Assembly (NCBI RefSeq): GCF_029589495.1
Contig: NZ_JAAIVF010000006.1
Span: 186,001 to 250,000 of the forward strand
Reading direction: 5' to 3'
From: Speluncibacter jeojiensis
Lineage (GTDB): Bacteria; Actinomycetota; Actinomycetes; Mycobacteriales; Mycobacteriaceae
Length of the DNA stretch: 64,000 bases
The notes under the pieces are model-generated. The model searched no databases. It was not told the DNA's origin and was given only the letters and a program-made list of their open reading frames with translations. Below, in pieces: positions 17,835 through 28,672 of this stretch. Positions within the stretch are counted from its first letter, which is position 1, and every line of letters begins with the position of its first letter. The position numbers and the translations under genes were made by a program.

Positions 17835-19327
17835 CCGGCCCCCGACCGGGGCCCGGTGAGCTCGGTTTCCTCGACGGTGCGCACGTGTTCGTCACCGGCG
17901 CCGGGGTGTCCGGGCGGGCCGCGGCTCGGGCGCTGATCGCCCTGGGCGCCCGGGTGTCGGTGGTCGACGCGAACCAGTCCGCGGCGGTCGCCGGCCTGGA
18001 GGTCGCGGTGCTGACGCCGGAGCAGGCCCTCGGTCGCCTGGGCGAGGTCGCGCTGGTGGTCACCAGTCCCGGGTGGCGGCCGGATGCGCCGCTGCTCACC
18101 CGCGCCGCGGAGCTGGGTGTCCCCGTGTGGGGCGATGTGGAACTGGCCTGGCGGATGGACCGGCTCGGCTGGTTCGGCGCGCCGCGCCGCTGGTTGGCGG
18201 TCACCGGCACCAACGGCAAGACCACGACCACCACCATGCTCGACTCGATCCTGCGCGCCGCGGGCCTGGCGTCGGCGGCGTGCGGCAACATCGGCCTGCC
18301 GGTGCTGGACGCGCTGGCCGCCGAGCCGCGCGCCGAGGTGCTGGCGGTCGAGCTGTCGTCGTTCCAGCTGCACTGGGCGCCGTCGGTGCACCCGGAGGCC
18401 GGGGTGGTGCTCAACATCGCCGAGGACCACCTGGACTGGCACGGCGGCATGGACGCCTACGCGGCCGCCAAGGCACGGGTGCTCACCGGGCGGGTCGGCG
18501 CCGTCGGGCTCGACGACCCGGTCGCCGCCGGACTGGCCGCGCAGTCGCCGGCCGAGACGACCGTCGGGTTCCGGCTCGGTGAACCGGCCCCCGGCGAGCT
18601 CGGGGTCGTCGGCGACGAACTGGTCGACCGCGCGTTCGGCGACGGCGGTGGAGCCGGCGACAGCCGCAGCGCAGCCCCTGTCGTGCTCGCGCGGGTCGAC
18701 CAGGTGCACCCGGGCGGACCGCCGGGACTGCTCGACGCGTTGGCCGCGGCCTCGCTGGCCCGCGCCATCGGGGTTCCCGCGCAGGCCGTCGCGGCCGGGC
18801 TCGACGCGCACGAGGTGGGACCACACCGGTCCGCGCTGGTAGTCACCGTCGACGGTGTCGGCTATGTCGACGACTCGAAGGCGACCAACCCGCATGCCGC
18901 GCGGGCGTCGATCCTCGCGCACCCGCGGGTGGTGTGGCTCGCCGGCGGACTGCTCAAGGGTGCCTCCGTCGACGAGTTGGTCGCGGAGATCGGGCCGCGG
19001 CTGGCCGGGGCGGTGCTGATCGGCCGCGACCGCGGTGAGATCGCCGCCGCAATGTCGCGACACGCCCCCGAGGTCCCGGTCGTGGAGGTGTTCACGCGGG
19101 ACGATGCTTCGGTGGGAACCGGTCAGGGCTCGAGCCGCGTGCTCGACGCCGGCAGCGACGCCGATCAGGTGATGCTCGCCGCCGTCGCGTCGGCGCGGGA
19201 ACTGGCCCACCCGGGCGACACGGTGCTGTTGGCACCGGCTGCCGCCTCGCTGGACATGTTCGCCGACTACGGGCACCGCGGGCGGAGCTTCGCGCACGCG
19301 GCCCTGCAGGTGACCGCCGACAGCTGA
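17831..19327 (+). CDS. murD: UDP-MurNAc-L-Ala:D-Glu ligase MurD
   Basis: Cytoplasmic ligase that adds D-glutamate to UDP-MurNAc-L-Ala. The 498-aa protein has an N-terminal Rossmann-like domain ([20 protein letters not shown]), the ATP loop GTNGKTT near 126-132, the ELSSFQLH motif near 177-184, [12 protein letters not shown] near 195-206, and the C-terminal [11 protein letters not shown] motif near 347-357. The GTG start overlaps the mraY stop. It is followed by ftsW after 16 bases. Confidence 0.95.
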   Translation: MTGPRPGPGELGFLDGAHVFVTGAGVSGRAAARALIALGARVSVVDANQSAAVAGLEVAVLTPEQALGRLGEVALVVTSPGWRPDAPLLTRAAELGVPVWGDVELAWRMDRLGWFGAPRRWLAVTGTNGKTTTTTMLDSILRAAGLASAACGNIGLPVLDALAAEPRAEVLAVELSSFQLHWAPSVHPEAGVVLNIAEDHLDWHGGMDAYAAAKARVLTGRVGAVGLDDPVAAGLAAQSPAETTVGFRLGEPAPGELGVVGDELVDRAFGDGGGAGDSRSAAPVVLARVDQVHPGGPPGLLDALAAASLARAIGVPAQAVAAGLDAHEVGPHRSALVVTVDGVGYVDDSKATNPHAARASILAHPRVVWLAGGLLKGASVDELVAEIGPRLAGAVLIGRDRGEIAAAMSRHAPEVPVVEVFTRDDASVGTGQGSSRVLDAGSDADQVMLAAVASARELAHPGDTVLLAPAAASLDMFADYGHRGRSFAHAALQVTADS

Positions 19328-19343
19328 TGGGAGCCGAGCGCTG

Positions 19344-21065
19344 ATGGGGAAGTCAGGGGCGGAGAAGACGAGCACCCCGCGCACCCCGATCGGGGTGTGG
19401 CTGGCGGGTCCGCTCGCCTCGTTCCACCTGATCGTCACCGTCAGCGTGCTGTTGACCGTGCTCGGCCTCGTGATGGTGCTGTCGGCGTCGAGCGTGGAGG
19501 CCTACGCGGCGGACGGGTCGGCGTACAGTCTGTTCACCTCGCAGCTCATCTTCACCGTGCTCGGTGCCGCACTGTTCTACGTGGCGTTGCGGTTGCCGAT
19601 CCGGTTGCTGCGGCGGGTGTCCTTCCCGGCGTTGATCGTCTCCGTCGTGCTGCTGGTGATGGTGCTCATTCCCGGCATCGGCGACGAGGTCGGCGGTGGT
19701 CGGCGGTGGTTCACCATCGGATCGCTGTCGCTGCAGCCATCGGAGACCACCAAGGTGGTGCTGGCGATCTGGGGTGCGCACCTGCTGGCCTCGCGGCGCC
19801 GCGAGAACGCGACGATCAAAGAGATGATCATCCCGCTGGTGCCGGTGTCGATGCTGATCTTCGTGCTGGTGGTGCTCGAGCCGAACCTGAGTACGACGAT
19901 CGCGCTGGGTATCATCGTGGTCGCGCTGCTGTGGTTCGCCGGGCTGCCGTTGAAGATCTTCGGCGCACTGCTCGGCGGCGGTGTGACGCTGGCGATCATC
20001 GCCGGGTTCACCGCGGGCTACCGGTCGGCGCGCATCCGGGCGTGGCTCAACCCCGGCGCCGACTCGCAGGGCGCCGACTACCAGTCCCGGCAGGCGAAGT
20101 ACTCGCTGGCCGACGGTGGGCTCTTCGGCCGCGGACTCGGCCAGAGCCGGGCCAAGTGGAGTTACCTGCCCAACGCCCACAACGACTTCATCTTCGCGAT
20201 CCTCGGCGAGGAACTCGGGTTCATCGGCTGCGCGGTCGTGTTCGGGCTGTTCGCGCTGTTCGCCTACACCGGCATGCGGATCGCGGCGCGCTCGCTGGAC
20301 CCGTTCCTGAAGCTGATGGTCTCCACCGCGACGGTGTGGACGATCGGCCAGGCGTTCATCAACATCGGCTATGTGGTCGGGCTGCTGCCGGTCACCGGCC
20401 TGCAGTTGCCGCTGATCTCCGCGGGCGGCAGTTCGACGGCCATGACGCTGTTCATGTTCGGGGTGATCGCGAACGCCGCCAGACACGAACCGGCCGCGAT
20501 CGCGGCCCTGCAGGCGGGCCGCGAACCCCGGTTCTGGCGGCTGCTGCGGCTACCGAGTCCCGAGCCGTATTCGCCGCAGGACCCGTTCGGCGTGCGGTCG
20601 AAGCAGGCCCGCAAGGCCAAGGCCAAGAAGCGCCCGGTGGGCACCCAACCGGCGATGGGGAAGACACGCGGCGGCCCACCCGGCGCGGGGAAGTACGTGG
20701 CCGGGAAGCCGGTGAAACCGGCGCAGCCGCGCAAGGCGCCGACGAAGCAACCGCAACCGCGTGCCGGGCAGATGTCCGCCGGCCGGCCGACCGCTGCGCG
20801 AACCCCCAAGCCCGCCAAGCAGTCTCCGCCCAAACGGTCGCAGTCCGCGCAGCGCGCCGGGCACACCGCGGTCGGCGCGTCCGGCGCCGAGTCGTGGCGG
20901 GCCGAGGCCTGGGAGGGCCCGCGGCCGCGGCGGTCGTGGGGCGAGCAGCCCCCGCCGCGGCCGGCCGGGTGGCGCGATGGAGGACAATCGGGTGACCCCG
21001 CGGGCGGCGGACGGCCCCCGCGCCGTCGGCCGGCCGTCTTCGACCGCGAACGCCGGATGTCCTGA
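19344..21065 (+). CDS. ftsW: Septal SEDS glycosyltransferase FtsW
   Basis: SEDS-family lipid II polymerase that works with FtsI at the septum. Residues about 20-400 contain the polytopic core (about ten helices), with GGGRRWFTIGSLSLQPSE near 118-135, LEPNLSTT near 178, NAHNDFIFAILGEELGF near 276-292, and a late GGSSTAMTL. The last 170 residues form an unusual cytoplasmic tail rich in Lys, Pro, Arg, Ala and Gly; long tails occur in mycobacterial FtsW, where they contact other division proteins. The ATG follows GGGAGCCGAG. A 154-base gap with small repeats leads to murG. Confidence 0.93.
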   Translation: MGKSGAEKTSTPRTPIGVWLAGPLASFHLIVTVSVLLTVLGLVMVLSASSVEAYAADGSAYSLFTSQLIFTVLGAALFYVALRLPIRLLRRVSFPALIVSVVLLVMVLIPGIGDEVGGGRRWFTIGSLSLQPSETTKVVLAIWGAHLLASRRRENATIKEMIIPLVPVSMLIFVLVVLEPNLSTTIALGIIVVALLWFAGLPLKIFGALLGGGVTLAIIAGFTAGYRSARIRAWLNPGADSQGADYQSRQAKYSLADGGLFGRGLGQSRAKWSYLPNAHNDFIFAILGEELGFIGCAVVFGLFALFAYTGMRIAARSLDPFLKLMVSTATVWTIGQAFINIGYVVGLLPVTGLQLPLISAGGSSTAMTLFMFGVIANAARHEPAAIAALQAGREPRFWRLLRLPSPEPYSPQDPFGVRSKQARKAKAKKRPVGTQPAMGKTRGGPPGAGKYVAGKPVKPAQPRKAPTKQPQPRAGQMSAGRPTAARTPKPAKQSPPKRSQSAQRAGHTAVGASGAESWRAEAWEGPRPRRSWGEQPPPRPAGWRDGGQSGDPAGGGRPPRRRPAVFDRERRMS

Positions 21066-21219
21066 GGCCCCGTCGTCGCGACGGTCGCAGTTCGCCGGAT
21101 CCGGGGTCACGACAGCACGCGCCCACCGGGGCGGTGGGCGAGCGGCGGCGCGTGAACGGCAACGCGTGAACGATGCAGTGAGAACGGCGCAGTGAGAACA
21201 GAGAGCGAGGAATCGGTTC

Positions 21220-22344
21220 GTGAGCAGTGGTGATCGGGCCCTGTCGGTGGTGGTCGCCGGCGGCGGCACCGCCGGGCACATCGAACCGGCGCTGGCGGTC
21301 GCGGACGCGCTGCGCGAACTCGACCCGACCGTCCGCGTCACGGCGCTGGGGACCGAGCGGGGACTCGAGACGGACCTGGTACCGGCCCGCGACTATCCGC
21401 TGGAGTTGATCCCGCCGGTGCCGCTGCCGCGCAAACCGACCCTCGACCTGCTGCGGCTGCCGGGGCGGGTGCGCGCGTCGGTGCGGCGCACGCGCGCGGT
21501 GCTCGACGAGACGCAGGCCGACGTCGTGGTCGGCTTCGGCGGCTACGTGGCGCTGCCCGCCTATCTGGCCGCGAGCCGTGGTCTGCGGCGCGGCAGACGC
21601 CGGATCCCCGTGGTGGTCCACGAGGCGAACGCGAGCGCCGGTATCGCCAACAAGGTCGGCGCCCGCGGTGCGGCCCGGGTGCTCGCGGCGGTGCCGGGAT
21701 CCGGTCTGCGCGGCGCCCAGGTCGTCGGCATCCCGGTGCGCGGATCGATCACCGGACTGGACCGCGCAGGGCTGCGCGCGCAGGCGCGGGAACACTTCGG
21801 CCTCGACCCGGAGGCGCCGGTCCTGCTGGTGTTCGGCGGGTCGCAGGGCGCACGGTCGCTCAACGAGGCGGTGGCCGGTGCGGCGCGCGAACTCGGCGCG
21901 GCCGGCATCTCGGTGCTGCACGCACACGGGCCGAAGAACACGGTGTCGGTCGATCGGGATCCGGCTGCGCCGGCCTACGTCACCGTGCCGTACCTGACCC
22001 GGATGGACCTCGCCTATGCGGCGGCGGACGCGGTCATCTGCCGCTCCGGCGCGATGACGGTCGCCGAGGTCTCCGCCGTCGGACTGCCCGCGATGTACGT
22101 CCCCCTGCCGCACGGTAACGGCGAGCAGGAACTGAACGCGAAGCCGGTGGTCGCGGCGGGCGGTGGCATGATCGTGGCCGACGCGGACCTGTCACCGCGG
22201 CGCGTCGTCGAGACGATGGTGCCGCTGCTGCAGGATCGCCGGAGGCTCGACGCGATGTCGGAGTGCGCCGCCGGCGCCGGACACCGCGATGCGGCGAAAG
22301 AGATTGCGAAGATCGTGATGGATGTGGCGAGGGGGCAGGCGTGA
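21220..22344 (+). CDS. murG: UDP-GlcNAc:lipid I N-acetylglucosaminyltransferase MurG
   Basis: Peripheral GT28 glycosyltransferase that converts lipid I to lipid II. The 374-aa protein shows the N-terminal G-loop [20 protein letters not shown] (about 8-27), [16 protein letters not shown] near 107-122, [13 protein letters not shown] near 131-143, the second G-loop [14 protein letters not shown] near 206-219, and the nucleotide-binding [18 protein letters not shown]. The start is GTG after AGCGAGGA. The stop overlaps murC by one base. Confidence 0.95.
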   Translation: MSSGDRALSVVVAGGGTAGHIEPALAVADALRELDPTVRVTALGTERGLETDLVPARDYPLELIPPVPLPRKPTLDLLRLPGRVRASVRRTRAVLDETQADVVVGFGGYVALPAYLAASRGLRRGRRRIPVVVHEANASAGIANKVGARGAARVLAAVPGSGLRGAQVVGIPVRGSITGLDRAGLRAQAREHFGLDPEAPVLLVFGGSQGARSLNEAVAGAARELGAAGISVLHAHGPKNTVSVDRDPAAPAYVTVPYLTRMDLAYAAADAVICRSGAMTVAEVSAVGLPAMYVPLPHGNGEQELNAKPVVAAGGGMIVADADLSPRRVVETMVPLLQDRRRLDAMSECAAGAGHRDAAKEIAKIVMDVARGQA

Positions 22345-23888
22345 TGAGCGGGGAACAGGCCGCCGAGACTGCGTCGGGCGGTGCGCAGGAACTGCCGGAG
22401 CACCTGCGCCGGGTCCACATGATCGGCATCGGCGGTGCCGGGATGTCCGGGATCGCGCGGATCCTGCTCGCGCGTGGGGGACAGGTCTCGGGCTCCGACG
22501 CCAAGGAGGGGCGCGGGGTGCTCGCGTTGCGGGCACGCGGCGCGCAGGTGCGCATCGGCCACGACCCCGCCGCGCTCGACATGATCGACGGCGGACCGAC
22601 CTGCGTGGTCAGTACCCAGAGCGCGATCCCCAAGACCAACCCTGAGTTGCTCGCCGCCGCGGACCGCGGGATTCCGGTGATCCTGCGTCCGGCGGTCCTG
22701 GCGTCGCTGATGGAGGGTTTCCGCTCGCTGCTGGTCGCGGGCACCCACGGCAAGACCTCGACGACCTCGATGCTGGTCGTCGCCCTGCAGCACTGCGGCG
22801 TGGACCCGTCGTTCGTGGTCGGTGGCGAGCTCAACGAGGCCGGGACGAACGCGCACCACGGCAACGGCGATCTGTTCGTGGCCGAGGCCGACGAGAGCGA
22901 CGGCTCGCTGCTGCAGTACAGCCCCCGGGTGGTGGTCGTCACCAACGTCGACGCGGACCACCTCGACTTCTTCGGCAGCCTCGAGGCCTACGTCCAGGTG
23001 TTCGACGACTTCGTCGACCGGATCGAGCCCGGCGGGCTGCTGGTGGCCTGCCTGGACGACCCGGGTGCGGCCGCGCTGGCCGTGCGTGCCCGGGACCGCG
23101 GGGTCCGCGTGCTCGGCTACGGCTCCGAACCCCACGAGGCCGGCGTCGAGGTCGGCGCGCGCCTGCTGCAATGGCGTTCCCGCGACGGTGGCGGCGCCGG
23201 GACCGTGCAACTCGTCGGCGAGGACCGCCCGCGGTCGCTGCGGCTCGAGGTCCCGGGACGGCACATGGCCCTCAACGCGCTGGGGGCGCTGCTCGCCGCA
23301 CGTGAGGTCGGCGCCGCGGTGGACGAGATCCTCGACGGGCTCGCCGGGTTCGGCGGGGTGCACCGCAGGTTCCAGTTCTCCGGCCGCGCCGGCGGGGTCC
23401 GCGTCTACGACGACTACGCCCACCACCCGACCGAGGTCACGGCCGTGCTGGGCGCCGCCCGCGACCTGCTCGACGCGCAGGTGGAGGCGGCATCGGCATC
23501 GGACGAGCCCGCTGGCCGGGTGATCGTGGTGTTCCAGCCGCATCTGTACTCGCGGACGCAGACCTTCGCGGGCGAGTTCGCCGCGGCGCTCTCCCTCGCC
23601 GACGAGGTCATCGTGCTCGACGTGTACGCGGCCCGTGAGGAGCCGCTGCCCGGGGTGAGCGGCGCGCTGATCGCCGGTGCGGTGACCGTGCCCGTGCACT
23701 ACCAGCCGGTGATGTCCGAGGTGGCGAACCAGGTGGCCGAACTGGCCGCGCCGGGTGATGTGGTGATGACGATGGGAGCGGGCGACGTGACCATGCTGGG
23801 CAACGAGATCCTCGACGCATTGCGGTCGCGGCAGCGGCACGTCGTACCCGGCCGTGCACAGGCAGGACGGGACCGGAGGCAGGCGTGA
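22344..23888 (+). CDS. murC: UDP-MurNAc:L-alanine ligase MurC
   Basis: First amino-acid ligase of the stem peptide. The 514-aa protein begins with the MurC signature [20 protein letters not shown], has the P-loop GTHGKTST at about 133-140, [12 protein letters not shown] near 185-196, and the C-terminal [12 protein letters not shown] segment near 355-366. The ATG lies in TGATG, sharing one base with the murG stop; the GTG one codon earlier is an alternative. The TGA overlaps the ftsQ GTG. No murB or ddl gene follows. Confidence 0.95.
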   Translation: MSGEQAAETASGGAQELPEHLRRVHMIGIGGAGMSGIARILLARGGQVSGSDAKEGRGVLALRARGAQVRIGHDPAALDMIDGGPTCVVSTQSAIPKTNPELLAAADRGIPVILRPAVLASLMEGFRSLLVAGTHGKTSTTSMLVVALQHCGVDPSFVVGGELNEAGTNAHHGNGDLFVAEADESDGSLLQYSPRVVVVTNVDADHLDFFGSLEAYVQVFDDFVDRIEPGGLLVACLDDPGAAALAVRARDRGVRVLGYGSEPHEAGVEVGARLLQWRSRDGGGAGTVQLVGEDRPRSLRLEVPGRHMALNALGALLAAREVGAAVDEILDGLAGFGGVHRRFQFSGRAGGVRVYDDYAHHPTEVTAVLGAARDLLDAQVEAASASDEPAGRVIVVFQPHLYSRTQTFAGEFAAALSLADEVIVLDVYAAREEPLPGVSGALIAGAVTVPVHYQPVMSEVANQVAELAAPGDVVMTMGAGDVTMLGNEILDALRSRQRHVVPGRAQAGRDRRQA

Positions 23889-24715
23889 GCCGGTCGCGCG
23901 GCGTGCGGGAGGCGGCGGACGATCCCCGCGACGAGGTCGCCGAGGACGGGGCCGGTGCCGAGGACGGGGCCGGTGACGGAGCCGAGACCGGCGGCCGTGA
24001 TCGGCGCGGCGAACGCGGCCGTCGAGGTCGTGGTCGTGGCCGTCGCGGTGGTCGTTTCGGAGGGCGTCCCGCGCTCGTCGCGGTGGCGGCGCTGTGCGTC
24101 GTCGCCGGGCTGGCGGCGCTGGTGTACTTCACCCCGCTGCTGTCGGTGCGGTCGGTGGTGGTGTCCGGGTTGGGCGCCGTCCCCGAGGATCAGGTCGTCT
24201 CCGCGCTGGAGATCCCGCAGGGCCAGCCGCTACTGCAGGTCGACACCGCCTCGGCGGCCGCCCGCGTGGCCGGGATCCCGCGGGTGGCGAGCGTGCGGGT
24301 GCAACGCGAGTTCCCGTCGACCATCCGGGTGACGATCGTCGAGCGGGTGCCGGTGGCGTTCTTCGACGGCCCCGGCGGCACCCATCTCGTCGACGCGGAC
24401 GACGTCGACTTCGCCACCGAGCCTCCGCCGCCGGGTCTGCCGCGGCTGAAGGTCGCGAGCCCGGCATCGGGCGACGAGGTGGCGCGGGCAGCCCTGTCGG
24501 TGCTGACCGGACTGCCGGCCCAGTTGCGCGACCAGGTGCTCGAGGTGTCGGCGTCGTCCGGCGACCAGATCACCCTGACCCTGAACGACAAGCGCGTCGT
24601 CGACTGGGGCACCGCGCAGGACACCCCGCGCAAGGCGGCGGTCGCGTTGGCCGTGCTCACCAGGCCGGGACAGTCGTACGACGTGTCCAGCCCGAACCTG
24701 CCGACCGTCAAGTGA
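23885..24715 (+). CDS. ftsQ: Cell division protein FtsQ
   Basis: A bitopic divisome protein, 276 aa. An Arg/Gly-rich cytoplasmic region (about 35-60, with repeated RGR units) precedes one transmembrane helix (about 60-82), a POTRA domain ([20 protein letters not shown] onward, about 88-155), and the beta FtsQ domain ([20 protein letters not shown] and after). It links early FtsZ-ring proteins to FtsL, FtsB, FtsW and FtsI. The GTG overlaps the murC stop (GTGA). ftsZ follows after a 225-base control region. Confidence 0.93.
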   Translation: MSRSRGVREAADDPRDEVAEDGAGAEDGAGDGAETGGRDRRGERGRRGRGRGRRGGRFGGRPALVAVAALCVVAGLAALVYFTPLLSVRSVVVSGLGAVPEDQVVSALEIPQGQPLLQVDTASAAARVAGIPRVASVRVQREFPSTIRVTIVERVPVAFFDGPGGTHLVDADDVDFATEPPPPGLPRLKVASPASGDEVARAALSVLTGLPAQLRDQVLEVSASSGDQITLTLNDKRVVDWGTAQDTPRKAAVALAVLTRPGQSYDVSSPNLPTVK

Positions 24716-24811
24716 ACGCACGACGATCGACGCAGCAAATCGCGGCGCGCTCGGCGCGCCTGCTGGCGCTACGTGAGCCTGGTGCATAGCGTCTGCCCGT
24801 AGTTCGGCACT

Positions 24812-24890
24812 TGACATAACTCTAAGCCTGTGGTTGAGGTTGAGGGTTTGTTCCCGGAACTCGAACCACCGTGCCGAACTCGAACCACCG
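24812..24890 (+). promoter_or_regulatory. ftsZ upstream control region with tandem repeat
   Basis: The 225-base gap before ftsZ holds TTGACA (24812-24817), a good -35-like hexamer in a segment that resembles mycobacterial ftsZ promoters, but I cannot fix a -10 with confidence. Downstream, GAACTCGAACCACCG occurs twice (24857-24871 and 24876-24890), a perfect direct repeat of period 19. Its role is unknown. Confidence 0.45.
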
Positions 24891-24940
24891 AGCTGGATCC
24901 GAACACTGCTGGACCCGAAGACTATGGAAGGCGAGAGCCC

Positions 24941-26164
24941 ATGACGCCCCCGCACAATTACCTCGCCGTGATCAAGGTCGTCGGTATCGGCGGCGGCGGG
25001 GTCAACGCCGTCAACCGGATGATCGAGCAGGGACTCAAGGGAGTTGAGTTCATTGCGATCAACACCGATGCGCAGGCACTGCTGATGAGCGACGCCGACG
25101 TCAAGCTCGACGTGGGCCGCGACTCCACCCGCGGTCTCGGCGCCGGCGCGGACCCCGAGGTGGGCAGGCGCGCCGCCGAGGACGCCAAGGACGAGATCGA
25201 GGAGCTCCTCAAGGGGGCGGACATGGTGTTCGTCACCGCGGGCGAGGGCGGCGGCACCGGCACCGGCGGTGCCCCGGTGGTCGCCAGCATCGCCCGCAAG
25301 CTCGGCGCCCTGACCGTCGGCGTCGTGACCCGGCCGTTCTCCTTCGAGGGCAAGCGTCGCGGCGGCCAGGCCGAGGCCGGCATCACCGCGCTGCGCGAAT
25401 CCTGCGACACGTTGATCGTCATCCCGAACGACCGGCTGCTCCAGCTCGGTGACGAGGCGGTCAGCCTGATGGACGCGTTCCGCAGCGCCGACGAGGTGCT
25501 GCTCAACGGTGTCCAGGGCATCACCGACCTGATCACCACCCCCGGCCTGATCAACGTCGACTTCGCCGACGTCAAGGGCGTCATGTCCGGCGCGGGCAGC
25601 GCGCTGATGGGCATCGGTTCCTCGCGCGGCGAGGGCCGGGCCATCAAGGCGGCCGAGGCCGCGATCAACTCGCCGCTTCTCGAGGCGTCGATGGACGGTG
25701 CGCACGGTGTGCTCATCTCGATCGCCGGCGGCAGCGACCTGGGCCTGTTCGAGATCAACGAGGCGGCGTCCCTGGTGCAGGAGTCGGCCCACGTCGACGC
25801 CAACATCATCTTCGGCACGGTCATCGACGACTCGCTCGGCGACGAGGTGCGGGTGACGGTCATCGCGGCGGGGTTCGACGGCGGTACCCCCTCACGCAAG
25901 CAGATCGACACCGGCGCGGGCCTGGGCCGGGGCACGTTCGGCGCGGCCCGCGCCGGACAGATCGGCCAGGCCGCCCCGGCGCCGGAAGCCGCCCCCACGC
26001 CCGCCCCCGCGCCGGACCCGGCGAGCTTCGCCCAGGCCGGCTCGGCGGTGCCGCCGGCGCCGGTCGCCGAGCCGGTCGGCGGCTTCAGCTCGGGTCACCA
26101 CAGTGTGCGCATGGTCGACGAGGGGGACGACGAGGTCGACGTCCCGCCCTTCATGCGCCGTTGA
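24941..26164 (+). CDS. ftsZ: Cell division GTPase FtsZ
   Basis: Tubulin-like GTPase forming the cytokinetic ring. The 407-aa protein has the N-terminal [15 protein letters not shown], the GTP-binding G-box GGGTGTG at about 103-109, the T7 synergy loop [18 protein letters not shown] near 207-224, a variable Ala/Pro-rich linker (about 325-380), and the conserved C-terminal peptide [11 protein letters not shown] that binds SepF and FtsW. The ATG (MTPPHNYL) follows GGAAGGCGAG. The stop overlaps the pgeF TTG (TTGA). No ftsA is present, as usual in Actinobacteria. Confidence 0.97.
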   Translation: MTPPHNYLAVIKVVGIGGGGVNAVNRMIEQGLKGVEFIAINTDAQALLMSDADVKLDVGRDSTRGLGAGADPEVGRRAAEDAKDEIEELLKGADMVFVTAGEGGGTGTGGAPVVASIARKLGALTVGVVTRPFSFEGKRRGGQAEAGITALRESCDTLIVIPNDRLLQLGDEAVSLMDAFRSADEVLLNGVQGITDLITTPGLINVDFADVKGVMSGAGSALMGIGSSRGEGRAIKAAEAAINSPLLEASMDGAHGVLISIAGGSDLGLFEINEAASLVQESAHVDANIIFGTVIDDSLGDEVRVTVIAAGFDGGTPSRKQIDTGAGLGRGTFGAARAGQIGQAAPAPEAAPTPAPAPDPASFAQAGSAVPPAPVAEPVGGFSSGHHSVRMVDEGDDEVDVPPFMRR

Positions 26165-26919
26165 ACGCGCACACAGACCCCGTCGGGCCCGGACACCGGG
26201 TTCGACGGGTCCTGACCACCCGCGCCGGCGGGGTGTCGCACGAGCCCTATGGCTCGTTCAACCTCGGTGACCATGTCGGCGACAAGCCGTCCGCGGTCGA
26301 TGCCAACCGACGTCGGCTGGCCCGGACGATCGGGCTGCCGCCGGAGCGCCTGGTGTGGATGGAGCAGGTGCACTCGCGCAATGTGACGGTCGTGACCGAC
26401 CCGGTCGCAGCACCGGTGGCGGTGACAGATGCGCTGGTGACCGATCGGCCGGACCTCGCGCTGGTCGTGCTCACCGCCGACTGCGTGCCGCTGCTGCTCG
26501 CCGACGAGTCCGCGGGCGTGGTGGCGGCAGTGCACGCCGGACGGGTCGGTGCGCGGATCGGTATTCTGCCGCAGGTGCTCGACGCGATGAGCGGGCTGGG
26601 CGCCTCGCCGGAGCGGATCGGTGCGCTGCTCGGTCCGGCCGCGTGCGGGCTCTGCTACGAGGTGCCGGCCCCCATGCGTGACGACGTCGAGACTCACCTG
26701 CCGGGCAGTGCCGGGCGCACCCGCAAGGGCACGCCGTCGCTGGACATCAGGATCGGGCTGACCGCCCAGCTCGAGGCCGCCGGCGTGCGGGCGATCACCG
26801 TCGACTCCCGCTGCACGATCGAGGACAAGACACTGTTCAGTCATCGCCGCGGCGCGCCCACCGGCCGGCAGGCCGCCGCGATCTGGATGGAGTCGTCGCC
26901 CGCGGGAGGGCGGCCGTGA
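26161..26919 (+). CDS. pgeF: Peptidoglycan editing factor PgeF (YfiH, laccase-domain)
   Basis: Multi-copper-oxidase-unrelated Cys/His metalloenzyme fold (DUF152). In E. coli PgeF removes wrongly added residues from UDP-MurNAc peptides, which suits its place in this cluster. The 252-aa protein shows [31 protein letters not shown], the metal-site motifs [12 protein letters not shown] and [21 protein letters not shown], and a final [14 protein letters not shown]. The start is a TTG whose TTGA overlaps the ftsZ stop; no better start is visible. The stop overlaps the yggS GTG. Confidence 0.9.
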   Translation: MNAHTDPVGPGHRVRRVLTTRAGGVSHEPYGSFNLGDHVGDKPSAVDANRRRLARTIGLPPERLVWMEQVHSRNVTVVTDPVAAPVAVTDALVTDRPDLALVVLTADCVPLLLADESAGVVAAVHAGRVGARIGILPQVLDAMSGLGASPERIGALLGPAACGLCYEVPAPMRDDVETHLPGSAGRTRKGTPSLDIRIGLTAQLEAAGVRAITVDSRCTIEDKTLFSHRRGAPTGRQAAAIWMESSPAGGRP

Positions 26920-27662
26920 CGGTCGACCCGACAGAGCGGGCAGTGCAGATCCGGACCGCGCTCGACGAGGTCCGGGCCAGGCTCGCGGCGGCCTGCACGG
27001 TGGCCCAGCGTGATCCGGCGACCGTCGCGCTGCTGCCCGTGACCAAGTACTTTCCCGCGGCCGACGCGATGACGCTGATCGAACTCGGCTGCCGGGACCT
27101 GGGTGAGTCGCGCGAACAGGAGGCCTCGGCGAAGGTCGCGGCGTGCCGCGAGCTCGGCGGGCAGGAGGCCGGCCGGGTCCGCTGGCACATGCTCGGCCGG
27201 GTGCAGCGCAACAAGGCGCGGGCGATCAGCCGCTGGGCGTCGACGGTCCACTCGGTGGACAGCGCGCGGCTCGTCGACGCCCTCGCTGCCGCGTCGCGTG
27301 CGGCACTCGACGCGGGCGAGCGGTCCACGCCACTGCGGGTTCTCCTGCAACTGAGCCTCGACGGGGACCCCGCCCGCGGTGGGGTCGTGGTGGACGAGTT
27401 GCCCGCGCTGGCAGATCGGGTCGAGCAGGCCGAGGCCGTGGAACTGGTCGGGCTCATGGCCGTGCCGCCCCTGGGCACCGATCCCGACGCGGCGTTCGAG
27501 ACGCTCGCCGGGATCAGGGCCGGATTCCTCCGGGAACATCCGGATTCGACCGAATTGTCGGCGGGGATGTCTGGGGATCTGGAGTCGGCCGTGCGGCACG
27601 GCTCGACGTGTGTGCGTGTCGGTACCGCACTGTTGGGTGCGCGGCCGATAGCCTCGCGTTGA
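26916..27662 (+). CDS. yggS: PLP homeostasis protein YggS (YlmE)
   Basis: Pyridoxal-phosphate-binding TIM-barrel protein that buffers free PLP and affects amino-acid pools. The 248-aa protein has the PLP lysine in [12 protein letters not shown] (K44), the GESREQEA loop, [13 protein letters not shown] (family pattern W-H-x-I/L-G-x-L/V-Q-x-N-K), and near the end [20 protein letters not shown], the phosphate-binding end. The GTG start overlaps the pgeF stop. Genes of this family lie between ftsZ and sepF in most Gram-positive dcw clusters. Confidence 0.93.
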   Translation: MTVDPTERAVQIRTALDEVRARLAAACTVAQRDPATVALLPVTKYFPAADAMTLIELGCRDLGESREQEASAKVAACRELGGQEAGRVRWHMLGRVQRNKARAISRWASTVHSVDSARLVDALAAASRAALDAGERSTPLRVLLQLSLDGDPARGGVVVDELPALADRVEQAEAVELVGLMAVPPLGTDPDAAFETLAGIRAGFLREHPDSTELSAGMSGDLESAVRHGSTCVRVGTALLGARPIASR

Positions 27663-27732
27663 ACGCCGAAGGGAACTCCCAGCGGCCGACCACGATTCCC
27701 GATTACCGAGCCACGCCAAGGAAGGTCGATCG

Positions 27733-28410
27733 ATGAGCACCCTGCACAAGTTCAAGGCGTACTTCGGAATGGTTCCCCTCGACGAGTACGAGGACGACTA
27801 CCTCGAGGAGCCGATGTCCTCGCGTGGCCGGCCGATGTCCGCCGCAGACGGCTACGGCCCCGAGTCCGCCTACCACAAGGGTGCCTACGACAACGGCGGG
27901 TACGACAAGGGCTCCTACGACGTCGGCGCCTACCAGGCAGACGAGTACGAGGAGCCCGACCGCTACACGCCGCCTCCGATGCGCCACGCGCCCCGGCTCG
28001 AGCCGCTGCCGCCGCGCGCCCCCGCCCGCATGCAGTCGACCGCGACCACCCGCGGATCCCTGGCCGTCGATTCTCGGGTCGAGGCGCGCGCGGAGGTCCG
28101 CCGCAATGCGTCCCTGTTCGACGAGGGCGGCAGCCTCTCGAAGATCACCACGCTGCGGCCGCGCGACTACTCGGAGGCGCGCACGATCGGCGAACACTTC
28201 CGTGACGGGGTCCCGGTCATCATGGATCTGGTCGAGATGAGCAATGCGGACGCGAAGCGACTCGTCGATTTCGCCGCGGGATTGGCATTCGCATTGCGTG
28301 GCTCATTCGACAAAGTCGCGACAAAGGTGTTTTTGCTCTCGCCCGCCGACATCGATGTCTCCGCGGAGGAGCGCCGGCGGATCGCGGAAACGGGCTTCTA
28401 CAACAAGTAG
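27733..28410 (+). CDS. sepF: FtsZ membrane anchor SepF
   Basis: Division protein that tethers FtsZ to the membrane in place of the missing FtsA. The 225-aa protein has an amphipathic N-terminal helix ([13 protein letters not shown]), a long acidic Tyr/Gly-rich linker with repeated Y-x-x-G-x-Y units (about 15-85), and the C-terminal SepF core (about 125-215, from [15 protein letters not shown]). The ATG follows AAGGAAGG at good spacing. It is 70 bases after yggS and probably on the same transcript. A hairpin lies 76 bases downstream. Confidence 0.93.
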   Translation: MSTLHKFKAYFGMVPLDEYEDDYLEEPMSSRGRPMSAADGYGPESAYHKGAYDNGGYDKGSYDVGAYQADEYEEPDRYTPPPMRHAPRLEPLPPRAPARMQSTATTRGSLAVDSRVEARAEVRRNASLFDEGGSLSKITTLRPRDYSEARTIGEHFRDGVPVIMDLVEMSNADAKRLVDFAAGLAFALRGSFDKVATKVFLLSPADIDVSAEERRRIAETGFYNK

Positions 28411-28483
28411 GCAATCGCTGCCGCCGATTCGGCACCCACGGATCGACGGGGGCGAAGCCGGGCCAGGCCGACACACGATCTCG

Positions 28484-28509
28484 GGCCGGGGAACACGAGT
28501 TCCCCGGTC
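28484..28509 (+). terminator. Hairpin after sepF
   Basis: CCGGGGAAC (28486-28494) and GTTCCCCGG (28499-28507) form a perfect 9-bp stem with an ACGA loop, extendable by two pairs through one G-T pair. No T-run follows, so it may attenuate or process rather than fully terminate. Confidence 0.5.
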
Positions 28510-28576
28510 CGAAGTGCGTTCGGGTGCGCTCGGCCAGGTCTGCGACCCGACGGGTCGGTGCATATCCACGGCTGGT

Positions 28577-28620
28577 CGCTGCGACATTCACGGCTCGCCG
28601 CTGCGACATTCACGGCTCGC
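28577..28620. repeat. Perfect 22-bp tandem duplication before yggT
   Basis: The unit at 28577-28598 is repeated without change at 28599-28620; it begins CGCTGCGACATT and ends CACGGCTCGC. A partial third copy (CACGGCT, 28567-28573) lies just upstream. It sits in the 262-base sepF-yggT gap, 50 bases before yggT. Function unknown. Confidence 0.85.
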
Positions 28621-28672
28621 CGTGGTGGGATTTGGGCGGTCCGCCGCCGTCAGGCAGAGTGGAGGAGTGCCC

